From Cohnella faecalis (GTDB lineage: Bacteria; Bacillota; Bacilli; Paenibacillales; Paenibacillaceae), in the NCBI RefSeq assembly GCF_003570905.1, contig NZ_QXJM01000037.1, forward strand, positions 62,001 to 126,000: DNA of 64,000 nucleotides, read 5' to 3'. Made by a program: the position numbers and the translations under genes. The notes below the pieces were generated by a model. The model saw nothing but the letters and a program-made list of their open reading frames with translations, was not told where the DNA came from and ran no database searches. This document shows positions 1-8,960 of this stretch, one piece after another. Each line of letters opens with the position of its first letter. Within the stretch, counting starts at the first letter, position 1.

Positions 1-609
1 GAAAAGACGATTTGGGAAATCGTCCAAACCGGCCCGGGCGGATTGCAATTCATAGCCGGAGGTTCCGGTTTTCAAGATTTGGTTCGGCTTTCGGAAGATC
101 AGCTCGAATATTTCGCCGAACAAATCGGCAAATTGCACGGCCACGTCGACTATCTTCTATTCGATACGGGAGCGGGCTTATCGAAGGAAACGACGCGATT
201 CATCACGGCGGCCGAAGAGGCGTTCGTCGTAACGACACCGGAGCCGACTTCGATAACCGATGCTTATGCTCTGATCAAAATGATGAAAACGATGGGACAT
301 GACGTTCCCTTCCGGCTAGTCGTCAACCGGGTGAGCGACGAAAGGGAAGGCAGGCAAACTTCGGACAACTTCCGGCAAGTGGCGGACAAATACCTGGGAA
401 TGGATATTCCCGTGCTCGGGTATATACCTGACGATAATCACGTATCGAAGGCGGTCAAACGTCAAACCGCTTTGTCGCTCGCTTTTCCGGATTCTGCTGC
501 GGCCAAAGGAATCGACCGCATCGCTTCCGCTTATTTGATGGAAGAGCGGGATCGCGCTCCGGCCGGAATGAACGGATTTTTGCAACGGATAAGAAAACTC
601 TGGAAGTAA
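1..609 (+). CDS. flhG: FlhG/YlxH MinD-like ATPase, 3' part (partial)
   Basis: The gene is open from the first base of the window, so its N-terminus with the P-loop is missing. About 202 residues remain. They show the MinD/FlhG-type fold: a DTGAGLSKE stretch (switch II-like DxGAG) and a VVTTPEPTSITDAYALIK stretch typical of this ATPase family. FlhG works with the SRP-like GTPase FlhF to set flagellar number and position at the membrane. In B. subtilis flhF-flhG-cheB-cheA lie in this order in the fla/che operon, and cheB follows here after about 80 bp. Family assignment is firm; the missing part cannot be judged. Confidence 0.9.
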   Translation, partial: EKTIWEIVQTGPGGLQFIAGGSGFQDLVRLSEDQLEYFAEQIGKLHGHVDYLLFDTGAGLSKETTRFITAAEEAFVVTTPEPTSITDAYALIKMMKTMGHDVPFRLVVNRVSDEREGRQTSDNFRQVADKYLGMDIPVLGYIPDDNHVSKAVKRQTALSLAFPDSAAAKGIDRIASAYLMEERDRAPAGMNGFLQRIRKLWK

Positions 610-687
610 CTCGGGATAAGAAAACGTCGTTTGCGCGTAGCGGTTAGTCTCTCGCATACATCAAGAACAACGAAGGAGGGGACGCGA

Positions 688-2187
688 ATGCCGAAATATA
701 ACGTACTTATCGTCGATGACTCCCCTTTCATGAGGAAGGTGTTCAGCGATGTGGTCGATGCCGACGAGGCTTTTCAGGTGCTGGCGACCGCATCCGACGG
801 AGAAGAAGCGGTCGAGCTGACGGTCAAGCTGTTGCCCGATATTATAACGATGGATATGGAAATGCCGAACATGAACGGACTCGAGGCGCTCCATCGCATT
901 ATGGAAGTGCGCCCGACCCCGATCGTAATGCTGTCGGCCATGACGGACAATGGAACCCGGGACACGATCAAGGCGCTGCAGTATGGAGCTTTCGATTTCA
1001 TACGCAAGCCGGACGGATCGGGCAAGCTCGACATTCATCTGGTTGGGGAACAGCTTCGGGAGAAGCTGCACATTGCGGTCGAGGCCGTTCGCAAAGGCTC
1101 GTTCCGCCTGCTCCCCGCGTCGTCTCCCGGCGGAGCTCAACCGGTGTCAGCGTTATCTCCGCCAGCTCCGGCTATAGCCGAGACAAGCGACCGAACGGAT
1201 ACGAATCCGGATATGGCGACAGGGACAGATACGGTTAAGGAAAAGCCGATCGTCATTCCGGAACCTGCCGAACGCAGAAAAGCCGACGGCGTCAAGCCGG
1301 AAGATCGGATTCCGACTCAGGATACGACTTTCAAGAACTCGAGATTTGGCCGAACGGCACTTGAACGGAGCACAAGCTTGGGAACTCCGAGCATCGACAA
1401 GAAGCCGGATCCCATTCCGAAGGCGCCGGCCCGTCCGGCTGACGGTACGGAGTTGAAGGGCAGGCGGGTAACGACCGGCGCTCGGCACCAAGCCGATCCG
1501 GCACCTGCTTCGGCTCCGGTCAAGAAATCGGTTGATCCTTCCCGGATCGAGCAAAAGCCGCACAAGTCGGATGAGCCGAAGGGGAAACCGATGCCGACGT
1601 TTAACCAAGTGGTAGCCATCGGTACTTCAACCGGCGGTCCGCGGGCGCTTCACGAAGTGCTTACAGGCATTCCTGCCGATTTCCCGGCTCCGATTCTGGT
1701 TGTGCAGCATATGCCTCCCAAGTTTACCCACTCGCTGGCGCAGAGGCTCGACTCCTTCTGCCGCATCCACGTGAGGGAAGCCGTCGACGGCGAGCCTTTG
1801 GAAACGTCGACCGCCTATATTGCGCCGGGGGGCAAACAGATGTCTATCACCAAGGACGCTGCCGGCAAATACCGGATCAAGCTCACCGAAGAAGGGCCGC
1901 GCAACGGCCATATGCCTTCCGTGGACGTGCTGTTCGAATCGCTGATCGGACATAAACCTCTTAAGCGTCACGCGGTTCTGATGACCGGGATGGGAAGCGA
2001 CGGGGCAAAGGGAATGAAAGCTTTGCTGGAGGACGGGGCTTCCACGGCTATCGCCGAAGCGGAAAGCACTTGCATCGTATACGGGATGCCTCGCTCGGCC
2101 ATTGAGTTGAATGCCGCGACGGAAGTGCTGCCGCTTCCCAAGATCGCGCAGGCGCTCGTTCATGAAGTGAAGGTGCGCAAAAGTTAA
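688..2187 (+). CDS. cheB: CheB, receptor glutamate methylesterase/deamidase
   Basis: Two-domain response regulator that removes methyl groups from chemoreceptors when phosphorylated by CheA. The receiver domain spans residues 1-125, with acidic pair D10/D11 and phospho-acceptor D56 in TMDMEMP. The methylesterase domain spans about 308-499, with the Ser-His-Asp triad at S314 (GTSTGGP), H341 (QHMPP) and D438 (GMGSDG). The ATG at 688 is preferred over an upstream in-frame start because GAAGGAGGG lies just before it. The linker between domains is about 180 residues, rich in Pro, Lys and Ala, much longer than in typical CheB of about 350 residues. It is followed at once by cheA. Confidence 0.96.
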   Translation: MPKYNVLIVDDSPFMRKVFSDVVDADEAFQVLATASDGEEAVELTVKLLPDIITMDMEMPNMNGLEALHRIMEVRPTPIVMLSAMTDNGTRDTIKALQYGAFDFIRKPDGSGKLDIHLVGEQLREKLHIAVEAVRKGSFRLLPASSPGGAQPVSALSPPAPAIAETSDRTDTNPDMATGTDTVKEKPIVIPEPAERRKADGVKPEDRIPTQDTTFKNSRFGRTALERSTSLGTPSIDKKPDPIPKAPARPADGTELKGRRVTTGARHQADPAPASAPVKKSVDPSRIEQKPHKSDEPKGKPMPTFNQVVAIGTSTGGPRALHEVLTGIPADFPAPILVVQHMPPKFTHSLAQRLDSFCRIHVREAVDGEPLETSTAYIAPGGKQMSITKDAAGKYRIKLTEEGPRNGHMPSVDVLFESLIGHKPLKRHAVLMTGMGSDGAKGMKALLEDGASTAIAEAESTCIVYGMPRSAIELNAATEVLPLPKIAQALVHEVKVRKS

Positions 2188-2229
2188 GCCAGTTGCAGGT
2201 AGATGAGCCAACCAGGAGGTGTCCGGTCC

Positions 2230-4287
2230 GTGGAAATGAATCAGTACTTATCCATTTTCATCGATGAATCCAACGATCATTTGCAAGCTTTGAACGAAAA
2301 CATGCTCAAGCTGGAGCAACAGCCGCAAGACATCAGCATCGTACAGGTCATATTTCGGTCCGCCCATACGTTAAAAGGGATGTCCGCGACGATGGGATTC
2401 GAGGATTTGGCTTCGCTGACCCATGAGATGGAAAACGTGCTCGATCTGGTTCGCAACGAAAAGCTGAGCATGAACGAAGCTATTTTCGATACGTTGTTCA
2501 AAGGATTAGACGCGCTGGAGGGGATGGTCCAGGACATCATTGGCGGAGGTACGGGTAAAGCCGACGTCAGCGAATTGGTGAGCAGGCTCAAAGCGATCGT
2601 CAAGGGCGATATCGGGGGCTCCTCATCGCCTGCGAAGACGACGGGCGCGAATGTCGGCGTTCCCCACTCGCTCGTTCTCGATCAGTTCCAGCAATCGGTT
2701 CTCGAGCAATCACTCGAAAGCGGACACCGCGCCTACCATCTCGAAGTGACTGTGAACGAGGATTGCTTATTGAAAGCGGCGCGCGCTTATATGGTGTTCG
2801 ACGTTCTGGAGCGCAACGGGGAGGTCATCAAGTCCAGCCCGTCCGTTCAAGAGATCGAGCAAGAGCAATTCGATCGAAGCTTTTCCGTTTACTACATCTC
2901 GCAAGCCGAAGAGAAATCGCTGTTGGACGAAGTGTCCCGGGTTTCCGAGATCGAATCGGTGAAGCTGACGGCAATCGATAAAGCTTATCTGAACGATTTG
3001 AATAAAGCGTCCGGAACCGCAGCGGCTGCCGCGAAGCAAGCGCAGAAGGAAACGGCTGCCGCTTCGGCAGCTCCCGCGCAACCGGAGAACGCCGCGCCGC
3101 GTCCGCCGCAGCAAGCGGCGGCTTCGGGAAGTGCCGCTCCCCGCACCATTCGCGTCGACATCGATCGGCTGGATACGCTCATGAATTTATTCAGCGAACT
3201 GCTGATCGATCGCGTACGACTGGAGCAGCTTGCATCGGAAGTGAAACGCAACGACCTCACCGAGACGGTCGAGCATATGGCCCGGGTCAGCGCGGATCTT
3301 CAGAACATCGTGCTTAAGCTGAGGATGGTGCCGATCGACAACGTCTTTAACCGATTTCCTCGGATGGTTAGGGATTTGGCGAAGTCGCTCGACAAGAAGG
3401 TCGATCTCGTCATCACCGGGGCGGAGACGGAGCTGGATCGGACCGTTATCGATGAAATCGGAGATCCGCTCGTCCATCTGCTTCGCAATTCCGTCGACCA
3501 CGGCGTCGAGTCGATTTCGGACCGTGTGGCGGCCGGCAAGCGGGAGGTCGGGACGGTCAACCTCCGCGCTTATCATAGCGGCAACCATGTCTTTATCGAA
3601 ATCGAGGATGACGGCAAAGGGATCAATCGTCCGAAGGTACTTGAGATCGCCATCAAGCGCGGTGTCGTGAAGCCGGAGGAAGCGGCGAAGCTGAGCGACG
3701 ACGAGGCGAACATGCTCTTATTCGCTCCAGGCTTCAGCACAGCTGACAAAGTGTCCGACATTTCCGGGCGAGGCGTCGGACTCGACGTCGTCAAGACGAA
3801 GATCGAGTCTCTTGGCGGTCACGTAACGGTGACTTCCGTTATCGGAGCCGGCACGAAGTTTTCCATTCAGCTGCCGCTTACTCTATCTATTATCGCTGCT
3901 ATGCTGATTAAGCTAGGCTCGGAGAAATATGCTTTCCCGCTTTCCTCCATCGTAGAGACGGCCGCGATTCGCAGGGAGCAAATTCGCTCTCTTCACGGAC
4001 AGCGCGTCATCGATTACCGCAATTCGATTATCCCGGTTCTGTCGCTCGCGGAGCTGGTGGAATCGCCCGATTATCGGGATTCCGACGAAGAAGAGACGGA
4101 AGTGCTAGTCATTCGCAAAGGCGACAAGCTCGCGGCAGTGCTCGTGGACGAATTCATCGGACAGAACGAGATCGTGCTCAAGGCGCTCGGCGGATATTTG
4201 ACCGGCCTTGACATCATATCGGGAGCGACGATTCTCGGAGACGGACAAGTGGCTTTAATTATCGATCCTAACGCGCTGATCAAATAA
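2230..4287 (+). CDS. cheA: CheA, chemotaxis histidine kinase
   Basis: Central kinase of chemotaxis: it autophosphorylates and passes phosphate to CheY and CheB. It has a P1 Hpt domain with phospho-His H46 in SAHTLKGMS, a P2-like regulator-binding region (about 145-260), an Ala/Pro/Gln linker, the P3 dimerisation helices, a P4 HATPase domain with N-box HLLRNSVDHGVE and G-box GRGVGLDVV, and a C-terminal CheW-like P5 domain. The GTG at 2230 is chosen because AGGAGGT sits 9 nt upstream; the longer in-frame ATG at 2203 has no such site. The product is 685 residues, normal for Bacilli. It lies in the che operon between cheB and cheW. Confidence 0.96.
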   Translation: MEMNQYLSIFIDESNDHLQALNENMLKLEQQPQDISIVQVIFRSAHTLKGMSATMGFEDLASLTHEMENVLDLVRNEKLSMNEAIFDTLFKGLDALEGMVQDIIGGGTGKADVSELVSRLKAIVKGDIGGSSSPAKTTGANVGVPHSLVLDQFQQSVLEQSLESGHRAYHLEVTVNEDCLLKAARAYMVFDVLERNGEVIKSSPSVQEIEQEQFDRSFSVYYISQAEEKSLLDEVSRVSEIESVKLTAIDKAYLNDLNKASGTAAAAAKQAQKETAAASAAPAQPENAAPRPPQQAAASGSAAPRTIRVDIDRLDTLMNLFSELLIDRVRLEQLASEVKRNDLTETVEHMARVSADLQNIVLKLRMVPIDNVFNRFPRMVRDLAKSLDKKVDLVITGAETELDRTVIDEIGDPLVHLLRNSVDHGVESISDRVAAGKREVGTVNLRAYHSGNHVFIEIEDDGKGINRPKVLEIAIKRGVVKPEEAAKLSDDEANMLLFAPGFSTADKVSDISGRGVGLDVVKTKIESLGGHVTVTSVIGAGTKFSIQLPLTLSIIAAMLIKLGSEKYAFPLSSIVETAAIRREQIRSLHGQRVIDYRNSIIPVLSLAELVESPDYRDSDEEETEVLVIRKGDKLAAVLVDEFIGQNEIVLKALGGYLTGLDIISGATILGDGQVALIIDPNALIK

Positions 4288-4317
4288 GAGACCGGACTAC
4301 ATAAGGAGGGTTTTCCA

Positions 4318-4779
4318 TTGGCTGAGGAAATGAAAGTCATTGTGTTTACGTTGGCGCACGAAGAGTACGGAATCGAGGTAGATAAAGTACGCACGATCGA
4401 ACGAATGATTCCGATTACCCGCGTGCCCAAGACGCCCGCTTTCGTCAAAGGCGTCATCAACTTGCGCGGTATCGTCATTCCGGTTATCGATCTTCGGGGC
4501 CGTTTCGGATTGGAAGAGACCGAGCCGAGCGAGAGCTCCCGAATCATCATTGTCGCCGCGAACGACTTGGAAGTCGGCTTCATTGTCGATTCGGCTAACG
4601 ACGTTCTGGATGTGGCGAGCGATGCGATTGAGAACCCTCCGGAAGTCGTCGGCGGAGTGAAGGCGAAGTATTTGCGAGGCGTAGCCAAAATCGGGGACAG
4701 CCGCTTGCTCATTCTGCTTAACCTGTCGGAAGTGCTCAATCGCTCGGAAATCATTCAACTAGAGAAATTCGGTGAATAA
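4318..4779 (+). CDS. cheW: CheW, chemotaxis coupling protein
   Basis: Scaffold that links chemoreceptors to CheA at the membrane array. At 153 residues it is one CheW-like SH3-type domain, with family features such as GIEVDKVRTI near the N-terminus and KGVINLRGIVIPVIDLR in the middle. It starts at TTG 4318, supported by TAAGGAGGG about 8 nt upstream. It is 30 bp after cheA and 3 bp before cheC, so translation is probably coupled. Confidence 0.95.
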   Translation: MAEEMKVIVFTLAHEEYGIEVDKVRTIERMIPITRVPKTPAFVKGVINLRGIVIPVIDLRGRFGLEETEPSESSRIIIVAANDLEVGFIVDSANDVLDVASDAIENPPEVVGGVKAKYLRGVAKIGDSRLLILLNLSEVLNRSEIIQLEKFGE

Positions 4780-4782
4780 GCG

Positions 4783-5403
4783 GTGAGCCTGTTCAAGAAA
4801 GACTCGGAACTCAAGATGGACGTCCTGCGGGAGGTCGGCAACATCGGCGCGGGCAACGCGGCGACCTCGCTTTCCCTCCTGCTGGACAAGCCCGTGGATA
4901 TGGCGGTTCCAACGGTCAGCCTTCTTCCGTTCGAAGCGATATCCAATCGGGTCGGCGGCACGGAAGCCGTCGTCATCGCGATCTTTTTGAGAGTTGAGGG
5001 TGACGCGCCCGGCAATATGTTTTTCATATTAAGCCGTGTCGCCGCCCGCAGGCTGCTGCAAGGGCTGCTCGGATTCAACGCCGCCGAAGGCGATCACTAC
5101 ACGGAGCTGGAGCTGTCCGCTCTCTGCGAAATCGGCAATATACTGGCAGGCTCGTATTTGTCTTCTCTGGCTGATTTTACGGGATTGAATATGTCTCCGA
5201 CCGTACCGTCCATTGCCGTCGACATGGCAGGGGCTATACTAAGCTACGGTCTGCTCCAATACGGAACGATGGGTGACGATGCCTTGTTAATCGATACAAC
5301 GTTCGTTGAAGGACAATTGGAGGCGGAAGGGCAATTTTTCCTCATTCCGGATCCGGAGTCGTTCGACAAGCTGTTTCGTTCGTTAGGAGTGCCGATAGAA
5401 TGA
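4783..5403 (+). CDS. cheC: CheC, CheY-P phosphatase
   Basis: CheC of the CheC/FliY/CheX phosphatase family dephosphorylates CheY-P and binds CheD. The 206-residue protein is a pseudo-dimer with two E-x-x-N signature helices, REVGNIGAGNAA near the N-terminus and CEIGNILAGSYL in the second half, so both active sites look intact. It starts at GTG 4783, 3 nt after the cheW stop, and its end overlaps the cheD start by 4 nt. That overlap fits the known CheC-CheD partnership. Confidence 0.94.
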   Translation: MSLFKKDSELKMDVLREVGNIGAGNAATSLSLLLDKPVDMAVPTVSLLPFEAISNRVGGTEAVVIAIFLRVEGDAPGNMFFILSRVAARRLLQGLLGFNAAEGDHYTELELSALCEIGNILAGSYLSSLADFTGLNMSPTVPSIAVDMAGAILSYGLLQYGTMGDDALLIDTTFVEGQLEAEGQFFLIPDPESFDKLFRSLGVPIE

Positions 5404-5894
5404 CGGAGAGCACGTACATCAAGGTCGGCATGGCGGATTTGAATGTCGCTGTCGGCGGCGCCGTTCTAAAAACTACCGGTCTCGGGTCGTGCGTCGGACT
5501 AACGTTATTCGATCCGGTCGTACGAGTCGGAGGGATGGCCCATATTATGCTGCCATCGTCCGATATCGCCAAAGAAGGACAATTGAACGTTGCCAAATTC
5601 GCCGACACCGCCGTTCCTCAGCTTGTCAAGCAAATGCAAGAGCAGGGCGCCATTATTCGCAGGCTTGTGGCCAAGATGGCGGGCGGAGCCCAGATGTTCG
5701 CGTTCGCCGGCAACAGCGACACGATGCGAATCGGTCCGCGCAACGTCGAATCGACGAAGCTGGCTCTTTCCGAGTTCGCCATACCGATATTGTCCGAGGA
5801 TACCGGAGGCAATTTCGGACGCACGGTAGAATTAAGCAGCGAGACGGGCGTGTTCGTCATACGCAGCGTTCAGTTCGGAGTAAAGGAGATTTAA
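5400..5894 (+). CDS. cheD: CheD, chemoreceptor glutamine deamidase
   Basis: CheD deamidates specific glutamines on receptors and is held in check by CheC. The 164-residue protein carries the catalytic Cys31 in GLGSCVG and His48 in GGMAHIM, with the conserved GG and GGAQMF elements. The ATG overlaps the cheC stop (ATGA). All key residues are present. The operon position between cheC and sigD matches B. subtilis. Confidence 0.94.
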   Translation: MTESTYIKVGMADLNVAVGGAVLKTTGLGSCVGLTLFDPVVRVGGMAHIMLPSSDIAKEGQLNVAKFADTAVPQLVKQMQEQGAIIRRLVAKMAGGAQMFAFAGNSDTMRIGPRNVESTKLALSEFAIPILSEDTGGNFGRTVELSSETGVFVIRSVQFGVKEI

Positions 5895-5895
5895 T

Positions 5896-6309
5896 ATGGT
5901 CGGATCGTGGCGCTGGAACGGCTTCTTCGGCGGGTTCGGCGCAGCGTTGGTGTTTTTGTTCTCGCTGTCCCGGAACCCGATCGGTACGACGCTACTCCGA
6001 AGTTTTTACGCGTTCGTCGCGTTTTTCTTGATCGCTCTCGCAATTAGATTCGTGTTGGGCGTGTTGCTGCACCCGAGCTCCGGGCAAACGCCCGAAGGCA
6101 AGCTGGAGGAGGAACGCGGCGCCGTTCTTGACATGGTAACTCCCGATGACGACGAATCGTTGACCGAAATGTTGAAAGAGCAATGGACGGATGGAAGCAG
6201 CGGATCCGCATCCGGTTTTAAACCGTTAGCGCCCAAGAGATTAGTATCCATAGATGATGCCGATCCGGAGCAAGTGGTCCAGGCAATCCGCCGTCTGAAC
6301 GACGAATAA
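5896..6309 (+). CDS. Small membrane protein between cheD and sigD, unknown function
   Basis: 137 residues, not assigned to a named family. The N-terminal 55 residues hold two hydrophobic segments (about 9-22 and 35-55), consistent with two membrane spans. The rest is a charged, probably cytoplasmic tail rich in Asp/Glu and ending in a short helix-like EQVVQAIRRLNDE. It begins 1 nt after the cheD stop and has AAAGGAG upstream; sigD begins 16 nt later, so it is a genuine operon member. A role in motility or chemotaxis is only implied by position. Confidence 0.8.
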   Translation: MVGSWRWNGFFGGFGAALVFLFSLSRNPIGTTLLRSFYAFVAFFLIALAIRFVLGVLLHPSSGQTPEGKLEEERGAVLDMVTPDDDESLTEMLKEQWTDGSSGSASGFKPLAPKRLVSIDDADPEQVVQAIRRLNDE

Positions 6310-6325
6310 GGATGGTGAAGCATTA

Positions 6326-7114
6326 ATGGTCGATCAAACCCGTTCCCGGTTGTCCCATCAAGAGTTGTGGAAGAGCTGGAAAAAAGATGGTAATCCGGAT
6401 TCACGCAAACGACTGATCGAGCATTATTTGCCGTTGGTGGAGTACGTGTCCAGCCGAATGGCTGTCGGTTTGCCGAAAAACGTGACCAAAGACGATCTGG
6501 CCAGCAACGGTGCCATGGGTCTGATCGATGCGATCGAGAAGTTCGATTACGAACGAGGCCTTCAATTCGAGACTTACGCATCCTGGCGAATCCGGGGCGC
6601 CATCATCGACGGTCTGCGGCAAGGAGACTGGGTGCCCCGTTCCGTACGCGACAAAGCGAAAAAAATGGAGGATGCATACGCGGTTCTGGAGCAGCGCCAT
6701 TTGCGCTCTGCGACGGACGAGGAAGTGTGCTCCTATTTGAATATTAACGAGAAAGAATTTCAACAAATGCTGCAGGAAGTAGCGGTAGCGGCGGTATGCT
6801 CCTTGGAGGATCCCATTCGAGAGGAAGAGTCGGAGACTCGCTTGTCGCTGCTCGTCGACGATAAAGCTCCAAGTCCGGAGTCCAAGGTTCACGAGACTTA
6901 TTTGAAGGACACGCTCGTATTCGGAATCGGAAAGCTGACGGAAAAAGAAAGAACGGTCGTTTCGCTTTTCTACTACGAGGATTTGTCTTTAAGCGAAATC
7001 GCCGAAGTGATGTCCCTATCGCCGTCGAGAATCTCTCAGCTTCATTCCAAAGCGATTTTGCGGCTTCGGGGCGCGCTTGCCAAACAGAAGGAACAGCTAC
7101 TCCAGAACGGATGA
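6326..7114 (+). CDS. sigD: SigD/FliA/WhiG-family sigma factor for flagellar genes
   Basis: Alternative sigma factor that directs transcription of late flagellar, motility and autolysin genes. The 262 residues contain region 2 (HYLPLVEYVSSRM, then FDYERGLQFETYASWRIRGA, a FliA-type core-binding and -10 recognition helix), region 3, and a C-terminal region 4 helix-turn-helix (YYEDLSLSEIAEVMSLS, then SRISQLHSKA). ATG 6326 follows an AAGGATGGTGA ribosome site. It closes the che operon as in B. subtilis. Confidence 0.95.
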   Translation: MVDQTRSRLSHQELWKSWKKDGNPDSRKRLIEHYLPLVEYVSSRMAVGLPKNVTKDDLASNGAMGLIDAIEKFDYERGLQFETYASWRIRGAIIDGLRQGDWVPRSVRDKAKKMEDAYAVLEQRHLRSATDEEVCSYLNINEKEFQQMLQEVAVAAVCSLEDPIREEESETRLSLLVDDKAPSPESKVHETYLKDTLVFGIGKLTEKERTVVSLFYYEDLSLSEIAEVMSLSPSRISQLHSKAILRLRGALAKQKEQLLQNG

Positions 7115-7132
7115 TGAAAGGAGGTCGTGAAC

Positions 7133-8545
7133 TTGGCTGCCAACGAGAATAAGCCGTTAGAGGAATGGATGCAGGTTACGTTCAGCGACGACAAGATGAA
7201 GGCTTATCTTGGGTTTCAACGCGTAGAAGGCGTCATTCGCATAACGGTTCGCGAACTGGAAACTTACCTCGCATCTCAAGGTGTGAAGCACGGTCTGCAG
7301 AGCGAAACTCTTTCTCTGGTTTGTCAAAAACCGCAAGACTTTTATTTCAACCAAACCGTTATTGCCGTAGGTACGCCTCCAGTTAATGGCGTGGACGGGT
7401 TTATTCGCGGTCTCTTCGAGGTGAAGGAACAAGGTCGAAAACCGGTCGAACGGGAAGACGGGAGCATCGACTTCAAGGAAGTAACCCAGCTGGCGAACGT
7501 CAAATCGGGACAGCTGATCGCCGAGCGCTTGCCGCCTCAGCCGGGGCAAGCGGGCAAAGCGGTGACAGGCGAGGAAATCGCAGCCAAGGATGGCAAGGAA
7601 GCGAATTTCAAAGTCGGAAAGAACGTCGTCGTCAATCCGGAAAAAACGGCCATGTACGCGGCAATCGACGGCTTGGTAACGAAGACGGATAAGGAAAAGC
7701 TGAACGTATTTCCCGTATATGAAGTGAACGGAGACGTCGACTATAATATCGGCAACATCGATTTCGTCGGCACGGTTGTCGTCAGAGGCAACATCCTGAC
7801 CGGATTCCGGGTGCGGGCGTCCGGCGACATTCGCGTAACCGGAGGCATTGAAGGCGCGGAGGTCGAATCCGACGGCTCGATCGAAATCGCCGGAGGAATA
7901 ATTGGAAGCAACAAAGGGTTTATTAAAGCCGGGCGCAACGTCAAATGCTCCTTCATTCAAGAAGGCAACGTCTACGCAGGCGAGGATGTCATCGTGTCCC
8001 AGAGCATCATGCATTCGAACGTCAGAGCCGGCCACCATGTTTTTTGCGCAGGCGCAAAGGGGCTCGTCGTTGGCGGACTAATCCAGGCGGGCGAACGGGT
8101 GACGGCTAGAATGATTGGCAATTCGATGTCGACCGCGACCTCGATCGAGGTCGGCGTTCAACCCGAGCTTCGTCAGGAATTGAATGAGCTGAGAGCGCTG
8201 ATCCGGCAATACAGCGAAAGTCTGGACAAGACCGAGAAGGCGCTCTCCCTACTGAATCAACTCGCTTCTACGGGGCAGCTCGCCTCCGATAAGCTGGCCA
8301 TGCGCGTGAAGCTGACATCGACGAAACGGCAGACGCTGGAGGAACTGCAGCAGTCGAAGAACAGAATTCTTGAAATCGAAAAAACGCTGGAGGACACTTC
8401 CATCGCTCGGGTCGACGCCGTCCATACGATATTCGGAGGCACGAAGATCGTGATCGGAAGATACACCCGGTTCGTGAAGGACAGCTCGCAGCGGGTTTCG
8501 TTCCGGTTTTCCGACGGCGATATCGTCATGGTTCCTTTCTTCTAA
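7133..8545 (+). CDS. FapA family protein (DUF342)
   Basis: Large protein (about 470 residues) of the DUF342/FapA family. The middle third (about residues 200-340) is a Gly/Val-rich repeat of short beta units such as GDVDYNIGNIDFVG and SGDIRVTGGIEGAEVES, as expected for a right-handed beta-helix. It is followed by a coiled coil (about 340-430) and a short C-terminal beta domain. The TTG at 7133 gives 7 nt spacing from GGAGGT, whereas the GTG at 7127 lies only 1 nt from it, so TTG is preferred. It lies just after sigD. FapA proteins have been linked to flagellar or polar functions in other bacteria; the exact role here is inference. Confidence 0.88.
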   Translation: MAANENKPLEEWMQVTFSDDKMKAYLGFQRVEGVIRITVRELETYLASQGVKHGLQSETLSLVCQKPQDFYFNQTVIAVGTPPVNGVDGFIRGLFEVKEQGRKPVEREDGSIDFKEVTQLANVKSGQLIAERLPPQPGQAGKAVTGEEIAAKDGKEANFKVGKNVVVNPEKTAMYAAIDGLVTKTDKEKLNVFPVYEVNGDVDYNIGNIDFVGTVVVRGNILTGFRVRASGDIRVTGGIEGAEVESDGSIEIAGGIIGSNKGFIKAGRNVKCSFIQEGNVYAGEDVIVSQSIMHSNVRAGHHVFCAGAKGLVVGGLIQAGERVTARMIGNSMSTATSIEVGVQPELRQELNELRALIRQYSESLDKTEKALSLLNQLASTGQLASDKLAMRVKLTSTKRQTLEELQQSKNRILEIEKTLEDTSIARVDAVHTIFGGTKIVIGRYTRFVKDSSQRVSFRFSDGDIVMVPFF

Positions 8546-8594
8546 CAGGATTCCTTCCGAATTAATACTCTCACGAAGGAGGCGGCGATCACCG

Positions 8595-8924
8595 ATGAGC
8601 TACAAATCGATCGATCTGCAGACTTCTTTGCCGCGCGCGGCGGAGATGACCCCGCTCGCTCAGCATCAGCACCAGCGCGGCGCTTCCGAGCAAGCGATGC
8701 TCGGGCAGCAAGCGATCAAAAACGCGGAGCGTCAAGCGCAAAGAAAGACGAAGACGGAATCGGCGGCGAAGAGCGACATCAAAGATCGCGATGCGCGCGG
8801 ACAAGATGGCGGGACAGAGCGCCGGAACGGACGACACCCGGAAGGGGACGCCAAGGCGCCCGAGGATTCTATCGCAGACGCTCCTCATCCGTTCAAAGGC
8901 AGACATATCGATTTCTCCGGATGA
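8595..8924 (+). CDS. Conserved-looking hydrophilic protein, unknown function
   Basis: 109 residues, very rich in Gln, Lys, Arg, Asp and Glu, probably largely disordered. There is no signal peptide or membrane segment. The only distinctive feature is a C-terminal HPFKGRHIDFSG motif after an acidic linker. GAAGGAGG lies about 12 nt before the ATG. It is in a tight run of + strand genes between the FapA protein and the SwrB-like protein, which supports translation. I do not recognise a function. Confidence 0.72.
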   Translation: MSYKSIDLQTSLPRAAEMTPLAQHQHQRGASEQAMLGQQAIKNAERQAQRKTKTESAAKSDIKDRDARGQDGGTERRNGRHPEGDAKAPEDSIADAPHPFKGRHIDFSG

Positions 8925-8960
8925 TTATCAAGCGTTTGCGATTTCGAAAGGAGCAAGACC

